Positions 27,101-41,900 of a stretch of DNA of 64,000 bases are shown one piece after another; position 1 is the stretch's first letter, and the number at the start of each line of letters is the position of its first letter. Location of the stretch: assembly GCA_900491605.1 (NCBI GenBank), contig UESW01005076.1, positions 372,001 to 436,000 on the forward strand. Reading direction: 5' to 3'. The translations under genes were made by a program, and so were the position numbers. Source of the DNA: Calamus simplicifolius. Its lineage: Eukaryota; Streptophyta; Magnoliopsida; Arecales; Arecaceae. The notes under the pieces were generated by a model, which made no database searches, had not been told where the DNA came from, and worked only from the letters and a program-made list of their open reading frames with translations.

Positions 27101-30100
27101 AAAGTGAAATTAATGCGGTTAAAGGGACCTTTATTCCATTTAACCACCTTTCACCCCAAACCAAACACAGCCCATGGGTCCTGATTATCATTAACAGTGA
27201 AAAAATACACAACATGGATATAAACTGAACCTCAAATTTGGCACTCTTGTAATCTTATTGGCTTATTGTCACTTGAACTACATAGTCTCCTCAAAAGTTT
27301 TATCAACCGAAAGATCGATAGAAATGCATTTAAATGCTGCTTCTTCTTGTTGATAAAACAACTCTAACAATGCCTCAGTTTAATGTCTTTTTTTCCAAGA
27401 TTTGTAGAGTAATTCCTGCATTGCAAATTGCATTGCTTCAGAAACCCAAGAACTTCTGCAGAAGGATAAAACGGAGAAAATGAATCCTTACTTTACGAAT
27501 TATTACATACAAAATGTACAACCCTCCAAATTGAATGAAAAAAAGTTGTACTACACAGCTTTCTTGAGAAAAAAAAACTATAGAAGTCAGGTAATCATCA
27601 TGATTCTTTCTGACACTTGAATGATACAAATAGTCATATACATTGTTTGCAAACTAACTACAAAATACATAGGGCCCATTTGGTTCAACATTAGAGTTGG
27701 AATCGGAATCAGAATCGGAATCGAAATCGAAATTGAATTCCATTGGAATCAAAATCGGAATCAAACAAGAAAATCCTATTGTTGTTGTTTGGTTCACCCA
27801 AATCTTGGAATCAGAATTAGTTATAAAATCAGAATCAGAATCAATTTTTCGCATAAGCCAACAACTTCAAGATTTGATTTTTTTTTTGTTCGACATATTT
27901 ACTCAATTCAATATTCATTTCAAAAATAAATAGAGCTAAAATTTGATAAATAAAGGAAGACTACCATAAATCATAATATAATGACATCTCCAAGATCTAA
28001 GCGCCTTCAAGCACCAAAGAAGAGCAAGAGGAGAAGAGACCGCGGTTTCCATTTTGGGCTTTAACTAAGATTTTTTTTTTAAATGTGTGATTGTAGTGTA
28101 GACTAGGCAAGAGAATCATTCCTAAATGTCCCAAGGAAGAAAAGTGATTGATAATGGCATTATGACAAGGGGAGTTGCAAGGTAGGAGTAAGAGGTGGCT
28201 TTAGGCAAGAAGAAAAGAGATGAGAGGACGCGCGAGAAGGATGAGAACAGTTATGACACTGGAATGAAAATTGTAATCTTGAGCAAAAGTCCAGATTTTT
28301 AATTCTTTGTAAAACATGATTCCAATTACAGATAGAACTGGAATTGGATTCCAATTCCATCCAACCAAATAGTTTGAATCAAAATTAGTGATTTAAATTC
28401 CCATTCCCATGTTCCATTTTCGTGAACCAAATAGACTCATGTTGTGCTAAACATGGTTGCAGATCTCAGTGGGGCATCCTGTGGAATGTCAGGATGGGTT
28501 ATCATCCTAAGTATTAAGATAAAATCATCCCACCATTACCCCAGCATCCCAATCAGTACATCCTAAGGCATCTCCCATCCTAGGAATCAGGATGATGGTG
28601 CATCCTGTTCCATTGGTGCATCCTGTTCCGTGGGATTTAAAACCTTGGTGCTAAAATATATAAATCAGTATTTCTTATGCAAGAAAATATGGACATCGGA
28701 GATGAGGATGTTTTGTCTTTGGAACTAGTTTTTCAAATGACCATATGAGAAGACAAAAAAAAAAAAGAAACAATTCCTACAGTAGAATTGCCTAGCCTAA
28801 ATAATTAAGGCAGTTAGAATAACATCCCAAGACCTCAAGGCCTCCAATATTGTCAAAAAGCTGAAGAATGAATACAAACTCATGAACAAACGAGGGTAAG
28901 ATTAGAAAAACTAAAAGCATACCTAACACAATCAGTATTTTCTGTCAAATATGACTTTAAATCCTCAAAGCACTTCTTCTCCAGAGATACAGCTTCTGAA
29001 CTATTAGATTTCAAAGCAGGCCATAATTTACAGAGGACATGATAAACTAGTAACTGCAACAGTAGGAAAAGACAGTTGCATTGATAAACACAGCAACAAA
29101 AACAGATCAGTTCACCAGCAGAAGAAAAAAAAAAAGCAAATACCTGAGTGAAACCACGCAAACTATGATGATGGGAGGTCAAGAATGGTATTATTGGAGG
29201 AAGTAAGTTGTTTAGATGTTTCATCTGAAGAGAGAACTCATTTGCATGGAGGATTACATTGGCTGCTATGAATACATATGAAGCAAGAGCCTGCATGAAA
29301 ATGCTTTCTCATTAATTAATGAAATACAACGACAACAAAAAATGAACACTTTTACCTGTGGCCGCATGTTATAGTTGTAAAAAATAGGAATTAGCTGCTG
29401 TTCAGCCTGTAAGAATAAATGACAGGACAGAAATCAAAGTTTATCCTTGGAAACATAATACATATTCTGCCAAACAAAATAGTCATAAAATGAATCTTAT
29501 TTTCCAAGAAAAGTCCAAACTTGATATCCCCTCATGAACCATAAGGGAAAAGTGATGGACGATAAAATAAAAAAGGTTAGAAAAGACCAAATTTATTGGC
29601 CATAATTAGCTCCAAAATGTCCCATCTTAAGAAATATATCAAAAATATCAGTTATTAACAGAGTTCAAGTGTAACTGGAGCATCTAAATTGCCTACTGAT
29701 GCAATATAGTACCACTGTAAACTTCTAGCTTGTATCCAATAACAAAGGAGCAAGCGTGCGCTCACACAAATATGGCATATAAAAGCTAGCATCTAGTTAA
29801 TTCAACAATCAAGAGAACATAAGTTGCCAACTCAACAGATTAATTCAAAAGGTAACATTAACGGTTGTTTGGTTGACAGTTTCTCCAGTCACTTGATTGA
29901 CTGCTGCATAGCTAAAGTGACGATGTAATAGATATTCAAATTATATTTCCAAAATTACAATGTTCATCCCAAATCTTAGGAACATAACAAAAAATCAACT
30001 ACCAATCAACACTCAAAAGAGTTATACAAGAGTTCATATAGGCATCTCCAGTAATTAGGTAATGAAAAATTAATGACATTACATCTAGATATAATATACA

Positions 30101-33100
30101 AATTAGCAACACTACATTCAGACATAAAATGCTATCATCTACTCTTTCATGATTGTCACAAGCATAATTTAGCTAGGCCTAGAAGCTGTCCATTAGCACA
30201 GCATTCCTATTATTGAAAGCCCATATCTTTGCAACGTTAGTCCCATCAAGGATGCGAGAACTGCACAGCTTTGTGAGAACCTAGGTTTGGTTACTGCACA
30301 TTAGAATCAACAGTGCCCCAATTGCATAGGCTTGGTTACTGCACACCAAACCAACCCACATATCAAATCAACCGAAGGCTCTAGTATCTGGCAGATCAAC
30401 TTCGGTTCAGCCCCAAACTACACAATTCAGGGGTGGGACAGAGTGGTGCATCCTATCGATATCTGTTATTGATACAATCCTTGATTATGTGCATGCCGAA
30501 CCCACCTTAGGTAATTATTGGTTTGATCCTCATTATAGTGATCCTCAATTCACATTCTTGTTTGTGCACTCTTATGCACCTCTTGAATGCTGTCTATGTA
30601 GCTTTGTGCAAAATTCTTCTTCCAAGCCCAGGAAATGATATCAAAACATAGATAATTGTCACTTACTCTAGGTCCATAAAAAGTTATAAACCATGTTGAA
30701 TTTCCTTCTTCTATCCTTAATCTTTTCACCAATTTTCACAGCCCGGAAACCACATGGGTAGTTTGACCTACCTAGCCTAAATCTTGGCTCTTAAATATGT
30801 TTTATTATCTATCTTAACCTTTCTCAACTGCACATACATGGTTCAAAAATTTAAATCCTGCAAGTTTCCCTGCAGTATTGCAAATCAACATTATTTTTAT
30901 TGAGATCTTATAAGAACCATTGTAATTCTTCACCAATAACTGTGCATAATTGTAACTATACTACTACATTCCAATCATCTTGTTTGCATTTTTTATTGAA
31001 GAGTTTGGCTAAGGTGGGATTGGAAAGTGTAGTGGATGGAATGGCTTCCATGCCAGAGGAAGTGACTTCTTCCAATTTACATAGTAGTTAAGTTCATGGA
31101 GGCTATTGGTAGCCATGCAAGTGGGATACATAGGTCACAGTTTCACAATTAGTGGTTAATCAAAATTTAGGAAATTACCAACTTTCATGACTTGCATGAC
31201 TTTCGACTTGAGTAACATGGAGATCAGCATATGGTAGGTTAATCTAGCAAACTGATGCCTAACTTGCTCGAGTACAATGGACAAGATTAAGTTGTTGAGT
31301 AGCTAGTTTGACATAGTGGTATTTCATTAACAAATGAAATTAAGTTTAGATAACACAATTCCAAGATATGGGCCACAGGTTTGGGCTACTTCTTTTGGAT
31401 CAAATATGCTTAAGCTAGGTTTGAGCTCAGCTTTTTAGGCATAACAGACCTACTCAATACAAAATAAATAAAGCTTCCCAAAGAAAGCTGTGCAAATTTA
31501 AATGGCCTTATTAGTACCTGTTGGATTAAGATGGCTTTCAGTATCAAACCTTCCAAAAAAATTTCCTCATCTTCCTTCTACTCATCTTCTTTTAGTTTCT
31601 TCTGCTTCAAATTGGGTTTAACTCATCAACTCCACCTAATTTGAAATTGGGTTTAACTGATGGCTAACTTGCTCGAGTACAATGGACAAGATTAAGTTGT
31701 TGAGTAAGTAGTTCGACATAGTGGTATTTCATTAAAAAATGAAATTAAGGTTAGATAACAAAATTCCAAGATATGGGCCACAGGTTTGGGCTACTTTTTT
31801 AGGATCAAATATACTTAAGCTAGGTTTGAGCTCAGCTTTTTAGGCAGAACAAACCTACACCATACAAAATAAAAAAAGCTGCCTGAGGAAAACTGTGCAA
31901 ATTTAAATGGCCTAATTAGTACCTGTTGAATTAAGATGGCTTTCAGTATCAAATCTTCAACAAATTTTCCTCATCTTCTTTTAGTTTCTTCCATTTCAAA
32001 TTTGGTTTAACTCATAAACTCCACCCAATTTGGAATTGGATTTAACTGATGGCTAACCTGCTCGAGTACAATGGACAAGATTAAGTTGTTGAGTAGCTAG
32101 TTCAATATAGTGGGATTTCATTAACAAATGAAATTAAGGTTAGATAACACAATTCCAAAGTATGGGCCACAGGTTTGGGCGACTTTTTTAGGATCAAATA
32201 TACTTAAGCTAGGTTTGAGCTCAGCATTTTAGGCAGAACAGACCTACTCCATACAAAAAAAATAAAGCTGCCCAAGGAAAACTGTGCAAATTTAAATGGC
32301 CTTATTAGTACCTGTTGGATTAAGATGGCTTTCGGAATCAAACCTTCCACAAAATTTTCCTCATCTTCCTTCTACTCATCTTCTTTTAGTTTCTTCCGTT
32401 TCAAATTGGATTTAACTCATCAACTCCACCCAATTCCAAGAAGGCAATAATTTGGGTGTAAAGCATTGTACATGATAAAATGATGTCTGATATTAGATAC
32501 TTGATCGAATAGCTTGGTAGCAATATTGACACAATTACAATATGTTTCTCCTTACTCTCCATTTACCTTTTCATGTTTTTAGTTCCAACATGATTATCAC
32601 CCAAATCTCCTAATCAAGTAGAACAGAGATATTAGAAGGTGAGAAAAAAATCTTCTTCAGTGCCACAACAAGCTTTAGGATATCAATGACCAAAATTTGC
32701 AAAAGAAAAGAGCTTGTGGAAAATGTTTTTACAAACCAAGAGAGCAAGTAGTAATCAGTTCAATAAAAGCATAAGTGTGTTCTTCCATGCATAAGACATA
32801 CAAAATGACAATTCTTAAACACCATATTACAACTGCCATAACAACAGGAAATATTCAAACATCATAGGGAACAGATAACATATAGGGTCAGTCAATATAT
32901 ATAATATACAACAACCACAACAACAACAGCAAAGCTTTAATCCCAAACTCGTTAGGGTTTAGTCAATATATATGATTGTTAAAACCAGAAAATTGTGAGA
33001 TTTCCTCAAAAGGCAATAAAATGGCCATAGAATAATCAAGCTTCTTACCAGTAGTGGAAATTTTAAGTATATCTGTATTGCAAATGTTTCCAAATATTGC

Positions 33101-35915
33101 CGGACGGCTGGTAAATTGTTTCTCTACACCAAAAAGAACTTATTGTGAGTTTGTGACCATAATTGCACATTCATAATTGCCACCACAAATGACAAATAGC
33201 TACATGAAAAAATACGCATGAACCCAAGCAGATGTACATATTTTTCCTTCTACTCTACATTCTTGATGCACATGATGAACATGTTTTGGTTGTAGGGTTG
33301 TAATGATGGACTTAGAAAGAATGAATGTTAAGATTTTAGGGATTCTCTAGAACTAATCCTAAAAATAAATCCACAGATACAACAATGACAATGAAAACTA
33401 ATTTTTCCCACATCAATATTAATACTTTGAATGGACTCAACTTTTCACTACAAGTTAGAAAGCCTGTCTTCATCAGCAAAAATTCAGAACAAGGTGAAAC
33501 ATTACACATTAAGCTCTAGGACTCATTGCAATAGACCATTAAAAATAACTAACTCGAATTCTGCTATATAGAAAGAATGAAGTTGTACTTACACATAAGC
33601 AAATATGTAAGTTAGATGTGACTTCTTCTACTATATCGCCCACAACAAAGTGTGACAGTACACATATCATTTGCCAGGCACGAACTTTGCGCCTATGGAT
33701 CTGATAAAAAAGATGGATATCATATATTTTGATACATACCAAAAATTAATGCTTTGAAGGTTAAAAAGTTAGGGTTACATAAAACCCAAAAGCAGATGAG
33801 AAAGAATACTCACACCACTGTATTTTTTATAAAGTTCCTTTGCGAGATCTTTATCATTAACCTTGTTGTGAAAATGAAAAGGCAAATGTTAGACATTGAA
33901 TCCCAGGTCTATCATTACATGATTTAAGAAGTCAACAGAAGCTTTGATTCAAATTTCAAAAAAAAAAAAATTAAAAAAGGATTCCGAATGCACCAGTACT
34001 TTGCAATATAATGATGGATTTAGAAAATGCCAAGGGTTGAACTAACACAAGGTAATTGTATGCTGAACTGGCATTGGCACAGTATGTGTCATGCCAACCC
34101 ATGCCATGCCTATGGTGTCTAAATCCATGATGATGACCACTTACATTTGATTGTTGGAGAATACTATAGTATAACAGATATCAGTTAATGCTTAAACCAC
34201 AGGTTTTTTTCTCTATTTACAGTACAGAGAAATCCAAATTATGCATGCTGATAAGTCAGGCCAAGTCAGGTTTTTGGTCAGGGAAAATTCTGGTCAAATC
34301 AGAAAAAAACCACATCCCCTACCTGCCCCATTTATAATTGAGTTGAAATGAATTATCTCGTATTCAACCAATTTATTGTTACACAGTTCAATACTTGGCC
34401 TGAAAACCCAATTTAAGGCTTCACTTGTCAGTCATAAACTTTAAAAAATGAAAACAGATTAGGACCAAGAAGAGGTAATCTATGGTCAACATCCAAATAA
34501 AGTAAAAGAGGGGAAAAAAATGGAGAAGAAAATATGATAAATCCTCGACACATTATTTACTCCACTATATTTTTTGTTCTTTTTCTTAACCATGAAGGAC
34601 ATGGCCTTGCTAATCACTGAAACCAAGCCTAACTCATGGCCCACTGCATAGTTATCACTAGTCTACTTCCCTAGGGGCATAGGGATTACTTTTAAGCCTA
34701 CGTACAATTAGGTCAGGATTGAGTAACCCAAACCAGAACCAATAACCAAAATCCTTCATCCAAACAAGTTTACACCAGGTGAATTCATAGGTCTGGGTCA
34801 AAAATTGCCTCCCTAAATCCAAATCTTTGTGATTTCAGTTCATTTATGTTTCATGATGTGGAGATCATGATTTGCTTGCCTTGCCATATAGCTTAGCACA
34901 ATAACACTTTTATATGATCCATTTTTTGTCCACTTTACCCATGGGTAGGAGGATATTTGGTTTTTAAGTAATTCTAATGACAGATCATGATGGCATGGAT
35001 TCTCTGTTAATGAATTTATTTATACGTACATTTGTATGTATTTACACCAGATTTTATTTTGCTGAACAAATGCATCCTAAATGTCAACTACTGCTGCTAC
35101 TACTACGAGTCTTTGACTACTACTGCTTTCTCCATATATCATCAGTTATCATGCTTCATGCTCTCAAATTTTACTTGACTAATTTACCATGCCGCACAAG
35201 AGATAAGACGACTTGGACTAGACTTGGATCTAATCCCTAGTTTGCCAAGGTAAAGATAGACAACATTAGGAACCTAAAAAGTGATAGAACTCACTATAAA
35301 TAAGGTGCATGGACTCTTGTTGCTTTAATGTTATCCCACAAGGAAAGGTTACATAAACTTATAATTGATTTTAGTGAAGAAAAATGAATCGCCTAAAAAG
35401 GGATGACCATGCATCTTTTATTCGATCTACATAGACCATGGCATACATGTGTATAAGTTTGCATGCAGAAACCTGTTGATAAAATTTTTAATTCTTGTGG
35501 AAACTTTTAAGTTAAACATTGTATAGTGGCTAACAAGGAAGAGAATTTTTACGAATTCACACATAAGGAGCAGGGATGACAAGTGAAAACTTGGTCCTGC
35601 TTGCGTCTTATAAGACAAATTGATGTAAATCTGAGGAACATGCAGTACACAATTATCACTTATTTTTTACTTTCATAGAGATCAGATCGAGATCATAACA
35701 TGGCATAAAGACTCTAGTCGTAGCAAAACAAATCAGTATTTTAAAGTGATCTGCCAAACATAATGAAAATATTAATTTATAAAAAAGATCAGGACCATTT
35801 CTGGAAATCTATGGGTAATCAAAGGCACTTTTCTAAAGCGCACAGAAAAGAAAAGGGCAAAATTTATGAAAACCCAGAATGACACACAACAAAGCAATTC
35901 TAATTCCCCAGAATG

Positions 35916-35962
<47 letters not shown>

Positions 35963-38900
35963 ATAAAATGTTAGGCCCATGTCCATAAATATCAAGCAAT
36001 CACAAAGCTAATTAAGTTAGAAAGCTTCTACAGTACAACCCTCTTTTCAAGACTTCAGTATCATAAGCCCATACCACAGAATCAAGGAGCTCTAATAGAA
36101 ACGCTTTTCCACATTGAAGTGCAGCCAAAGCATCTTGATTTTCCAGTTCACCTCTCCTATTAGCTAAATTTACTAGTTTGTGGAACAAAACAGTGACAGA
36201 TACACGAGCATACATCTCTGTGTTGATAAACACCTGGAAGAAGTTGCAGCATCAGATAATAAATGACCAATAGACCTTAACAAATCAGAAAGGCAATATA
36301 AAAGATTTTACAGGAGCAGCACATGTTATTTGGAAGTCAAAATATAAAATGCTACAGCAAGAAAACCAGCTTGAAGCTGCAAAAGCATGGAATATCACAT
36401 TTAATAAACTCATAGAGCTCCTACTTCGTTGAGGAATGACACAGGACAAATATATCGAGAATATGAAAAAATACAAGGAACCAAAGGAAGCCATAAAACT
36501 AGGCTGGCCGAATAACTTATTTGATGTAGATCAAATTAAATGATTAAGTGTGAGAGCAAGGATTCAAATCTCAAGTACTGATATAATACTGATGGTCGGC
36601 ATGTTTGATGCAATCCCCAATATGATACATCTTGATGCAAAAAAGAAAAAAACCAAGCAGTATGGTATGATATGCCTTGATATGGGGGGTGTTACGCCTT
36701 GATATAAAGTAACATCTGCTTGTTTCACCCAATAACAATCTGCATCATCCCCAATTGAACAGGCTCATGGACTCAACTCAACTCATCTAAGCCTTTTCCC
36801 AACTACATGTGGTCGGCTATATGAATCTGCTTCCTCCACTCTGCTCTATTCAGGACCAAGTCGACATTTAAATTACAAATAGTTATATCTTTTTAATTAT
36901 TTCTGCTCATATTAGTTTAGGTCTACCTCTACCTATATCCTTACAATTAATTGTTAAAAGATCACTCTTTCTAACTGGAGCATCTAAAGGTCTACATTGT
37001 ATATGTCCAAACCACCATAATCAATTTTCTTTCATTTTATCTTCAATTGGGGGTACTCCTATCATTTCTCTTATATGTTTATTTCTAATTCTATCTTTTA
37101 AAGTTTTACCACATATTCATCTTAACATACGCATTTATGTTACACTTAATTTATTCATATGTTTCAATATTGTCCAACACTCTGTTCCATATAGCATAGC
37201 TAGCCTAATAGCAGTTTTATAGAATTTTTCTTTCAATTTTAATAGGATACGTCGATCATACAATACTCTCATAGCACTCCTCCACTTAATCCATCCTGCT
37301 TTAACTCTATGATCACACCTTCACCTATTTCTCCTTGCTTAATAATTGATCCCAAATACCTAAATTTTTCACTTTTTGATATCTCTTGGCTTGCAATCTT
37401 CATTGTTTCTTCATTTGTATTTCTACTTCAACTAAAATTACATTTCATGTATTCAGTTTTAGTTCTACTAATCTTAAAACGTTTAGATTCTAAAGCCTCT
37501 CTCTAAATCTCTAGCTTAGCATTTACTCCAGATTTAATTTCATCAATCAACACTATATCATCTGCAAATAACATACACCATGGGATATCATTTTGAATAT
37601 GTTTGGTTAATTCATCGATAACTAATACAAGAAGATACAGACTTAAGGCAGATCCTTGATATAAACCTGCAATAATTGAAAATTCACTAGTTTCTCCTAT
37701 TGTTGTTTTAACAATAGCTATTGCTCTATTATACATATCTTTTATCAATTCTACATACCTTTTGGTAACTCTTTTTTTCTCTAAAACCCATCATATTATT
37801 TCTCTAGGTACTCTATCATATGGTTTTCCTAAATCAATAAAGAACATATTAAGGTCTTTTTTTTCTTTTCTCTATATCTCTTCATCAATCTTCTTAATAA
37901 ATAAATAGCTTTCATGGTCGACCTTTTGAGCATAAATCCAAATTGATTATTTGACACCAAAGTTTTAGCTCTTAATCGATTTTCTATTACTCTCTCCCAT
38001 AATTTCATTGCATGACTCATTAGCTTAATCCCTCTATAATTTGCATAATTTTGAATATAACCTTTATTTTTGTATATGGGTATTAATAACAGGCTCATGG
38101 CCTACATCGCATATATCAGCCAGTAAAGGGCCAGTATTCACAAGATGTCAACCTACAGCGACAGTTATAAGGACAGCAAAAGATGATGGTAATTAACAGC
38201 CTAGGAAGGTTCAACAAACTTGGTACTGAGAATTTCAGCTCCTATTTCAAAATTTCCATGAAAAATAATCAAAAACTAGAAAAATTAAAAATAGAAACAA
38301 TAATAAAAAAAGAAAAATGATATATAACAAGGAAATACAAATCATTGCAATAGATAATCGTATCATTTCAATAGTTTCAAATTGTCCCAATTAAAGTGAT
38401 TTTAAAAACAAACAATGCTAAAATCATGTTTAGAGTGTGATTCATCATTTGACAACTTGATGGCAAACTAACATATGATAAACAAAATGCTGTGTTATTT
38501 GAATTCTGGGATAGTGGGCTATATGCAAAAGAATTTACTTTCCTTCAAGTCTATCTGGAACATAAAGTAACATGGCTTTCAAATCTCCTGAGAACTTGTA
38601 AATTCCCTGTCACATGACTTTCAAATCCTCTGAAAACTTGCAAATTCCATTCAATCTGAACCAAATGCTACCTAAATGAATGAATGGCAAATAAATTGGC
38701 ATAGAGAGCTCATACATATGATGAATTTGGCTACATTTTTAGTTCTAGTCAAAAGACCATAACTGACCGTATTCTTTAATTGATTTTGCCCAAAATCAAA
38801 TCATCTAGGTTACATTTGTTACTGGTGGAACTTCAGTTATGTTACCAGGGCAAGAAAATTTACTTTTGAGAGTATTTAATGGGGATTTTGCTACAACAAT

Positions 38901-41900
38901 AAATTAGAGGAACCATTTTTAAAGTTTATCACATGTATTACCCTTCAACTAGAAAATAATAACTAGCAACAAGTCAAATACCAATTGAAGTATGAAAAAC
39001 GATATTTAACTAGCTTATTCAATAAGCTTGAAATCATAACCATATGAGTCGAGAAAAAATTGCAACATCCATTATGTAAAACAAAGCTCACAAACAAAGT
39101 TGCCCTGTCATGGGATAAAATTGTTGGCCCATAGTACATGGCTATGTTATAGGGTAATAAAACAAATAGAAAAAATAGAACTACTATATTAGAGAGTCAT
39201 GCTGCCAATATAGAAGAATTGTAAACCAGAGGCCATTTTCCTATCCATGGTTCAATATTGTCTTCTTCAAATATGCATTTGCAATTACTAGATTACAGGC
39301 CAATGCAAACCAAAGATATTAAATAACCAATGTTTCCACCATCTCACATCATTTAGAACACTTCATAATGACCATCTAAATTACCACCTATAAATATTTT
39401 ACCTATTTGGAATTCCGCATATGATTCCTTCCAACTCATATCAAAATTTCCTCTTTGTTCGCTCTAATCTTACTCGAGGTGCAAAACTAGTAATTACATC
39501 AATAATTTTCTTGTCCAAAATAAGCTTAATAGCCATTAATCTATTAGTTATCCTTTTAACAAAACTAAGAATTAGTGCATATGATTTTGTACTAGCCATA
39601 TCATACCATATTGATAAGGTACGGCTAGCATCAATATGCCCCTTTGAACCAACCCTTCACAGAAAATGATAAATCATCCCATATTTGTTTTATTGCCCCC
39701 ACCAAAAAGCATTTTGTGACCCAATGCAACACCGTTAGGGCTTGAAATAAGATGATTTTCACTTGGTCATCCCCTTGCCCAAGCCCACTCAAGTTTCAGC
39801 CAACCCTATATCTAAAAAAATATAACTCAGCCCAAATACAACCCAAGCCCACAACCCAAACCCAACCCCAAACCCAACCCCAACCCAAGTGCAAATCCAA
39901 CATAAGCCCAAACTCAAGCCCAACCTAAAGCCCAAGCATGCTTGACAAAAACAAAGCTAGAGAAGGCCCGGCATCAATGGAGCCTATGCCATCCTAACCC
40001 AGATGAAGCCCATCAAGCAAGACTGAGAAGAAAAGGAATAAAATAAGGTTCCAAACCCTAACCACTATGAACACAACCCCCACCCACCACCAACCAGATT
40101 TGGGTTGAGATCCAATCAACCGCCTATTGATGAGGATTGGAGAGGCAAAGGGATAGAGGGAAAGGGAGACAAAGGGCTAGAGGAAGACAAAGGGGTAGCA
40201 ATGAAGGCACTTGGATTGGGTATGGCAACAATGCTACCATCAATGTAAGTAAAGGGACACTGAGGTAGAGAGGAAGAGGGAGTAGTGAATCAAGATGAAG
40301 GGAGGGAGGATGGGGATGGGGAAGGGAAAGGTAGGACTGTCATGAGGGGAGGACGTCTATCAAGATGATTAGAGACAATGATGATCAAGACAATGAGGGT
40401 AAGGAGCGCATTTTTGAGATGAGAAATACAGAGGGTGGGGAGCAAGATAATCAACAGGGTAAGCAGGGTAGGATTAAGATAAGAAACGATGCAGCTTGGG
40501 CTCAAGCGTCAGGCTTAGACCAAGACAAGGCAAACCCAAAAGACAACCCAAAATTTCTATGGCCTTGAATTTCAAGCCCATACCTAACCCTAACTATCTA
40601 AACCACGCACAAAAACTAACCCAAAGCTAGCCTGGCCTAACAGACCTCAAATAAGCCCAAGCCTATTTTCAACCCTAGATACTATAGCAATCTAGCACAT
40701 GTTTTGGTTTTGATAATATCAAAACCCTTTATGTGGATGTACCTAAGCAAATTACAAGCATCTAGATATAAAAACATTTAACTTAGAAGACAAGTGGGAA
40801 GACCTTAGCTTGGTGATCACTAATAAAAGAAGATAAAACTTTCAATTGATTAATATAATTATGATGGAAGCATTGTTAATAATGTGGTGCATTTTAATTT
40901 ACCTCTGTGAACTCATGATCTGGGCTTTGTGCTAGTAATGAAACTTCAATTCTTGCTTCATGATTTTCTGATAATTCAGCTTCAAAATCCTCATCAAAAG
41001 CCACTGCAGCCCCCCCCCCCCCCCCCCCCCACCCAACACAAAAAAAAAAAAAAAAAAAGAAAAAAAGAAAAGCACATTACTGACAAAGGAAAAAGAAAAA
41101 GAAAAAGAAAAAAGAACAGCATCAAATATATTGTATACAAAGTGCAACAGTGGAAGAGGACAAATGTACCAGAGCCATATAGGGTTAGCAACTTCAACTC
41201 TTTTATGTAATATTTGATTGTTCTAGGATACAAAATCCATAACCCAGTCAAGTGCAAAGCAGCAAGTCGAATAGTGCGAGGGCTTTTCATGCCTTCATCA
41301 AGAAGCTTTTCTATGAACTGCAAAAATAAATAAAAAAATTATAAATTTCCTTAAATCTTTCTGCAACAATAGAGGGTTTAACAAAGATAGTTAGCAGGAA
41401 ATGGTAAGATGAGATGAGGTCCAGAAATGACAAGACAAATATGATATAAGAAACCAATATTTCAAAACTTTACTAGTTCCATCGGACAAATTTGCCCTTC
41501 AAAAATCAAGTGGATGATTTTGAGAAAAGATAATGCATCCTAACTTCATCGAAGACACTTAAATTGATCAAGATTTTAAGTACCAGTCAATACAACACAA
41601 ACCAAATGGAATCAGTTGGAAGCGGTACTCAGTATGATCCCTATATTGTCATTAGGTACGAGACCAGCATATTATACCAACGCTTGGAGTGCAGATGGAG
41701 GTCATGTGCTAATATAGGCATTGTTGCCAATACTTAAAATCATGGTATGTTGTGCAAGTCACCTCATACCAGGTTATTGTACCATACCATTACTAAACAA
41801 ACAAGACTTAGTACAAGGGACAAGCTGAGTCTTGGTACACTAAACCAACCAGCATACAGAGCATATCAACATTGTACCGGTGTGGCATTGGTACGAGGTT

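Noticed and set aside
27621..27933. ORFs rich in Ile/Arg/Glu/Ser dipeptides (GIGIRIGIEIEIE and SESESESKSK types)
   Set aside because: They are translations of the GGAATC hexamer repeat in the TIR element, in both frames.
39840..39910. CCCAAACCCAACCCC-type array resembling an interstitial telomere
   Set aside because: Plant telomere units are CCCTAAA; the T is missing throughout and spacing is irregular, so it is low-complexity sequence inside a repeat element.
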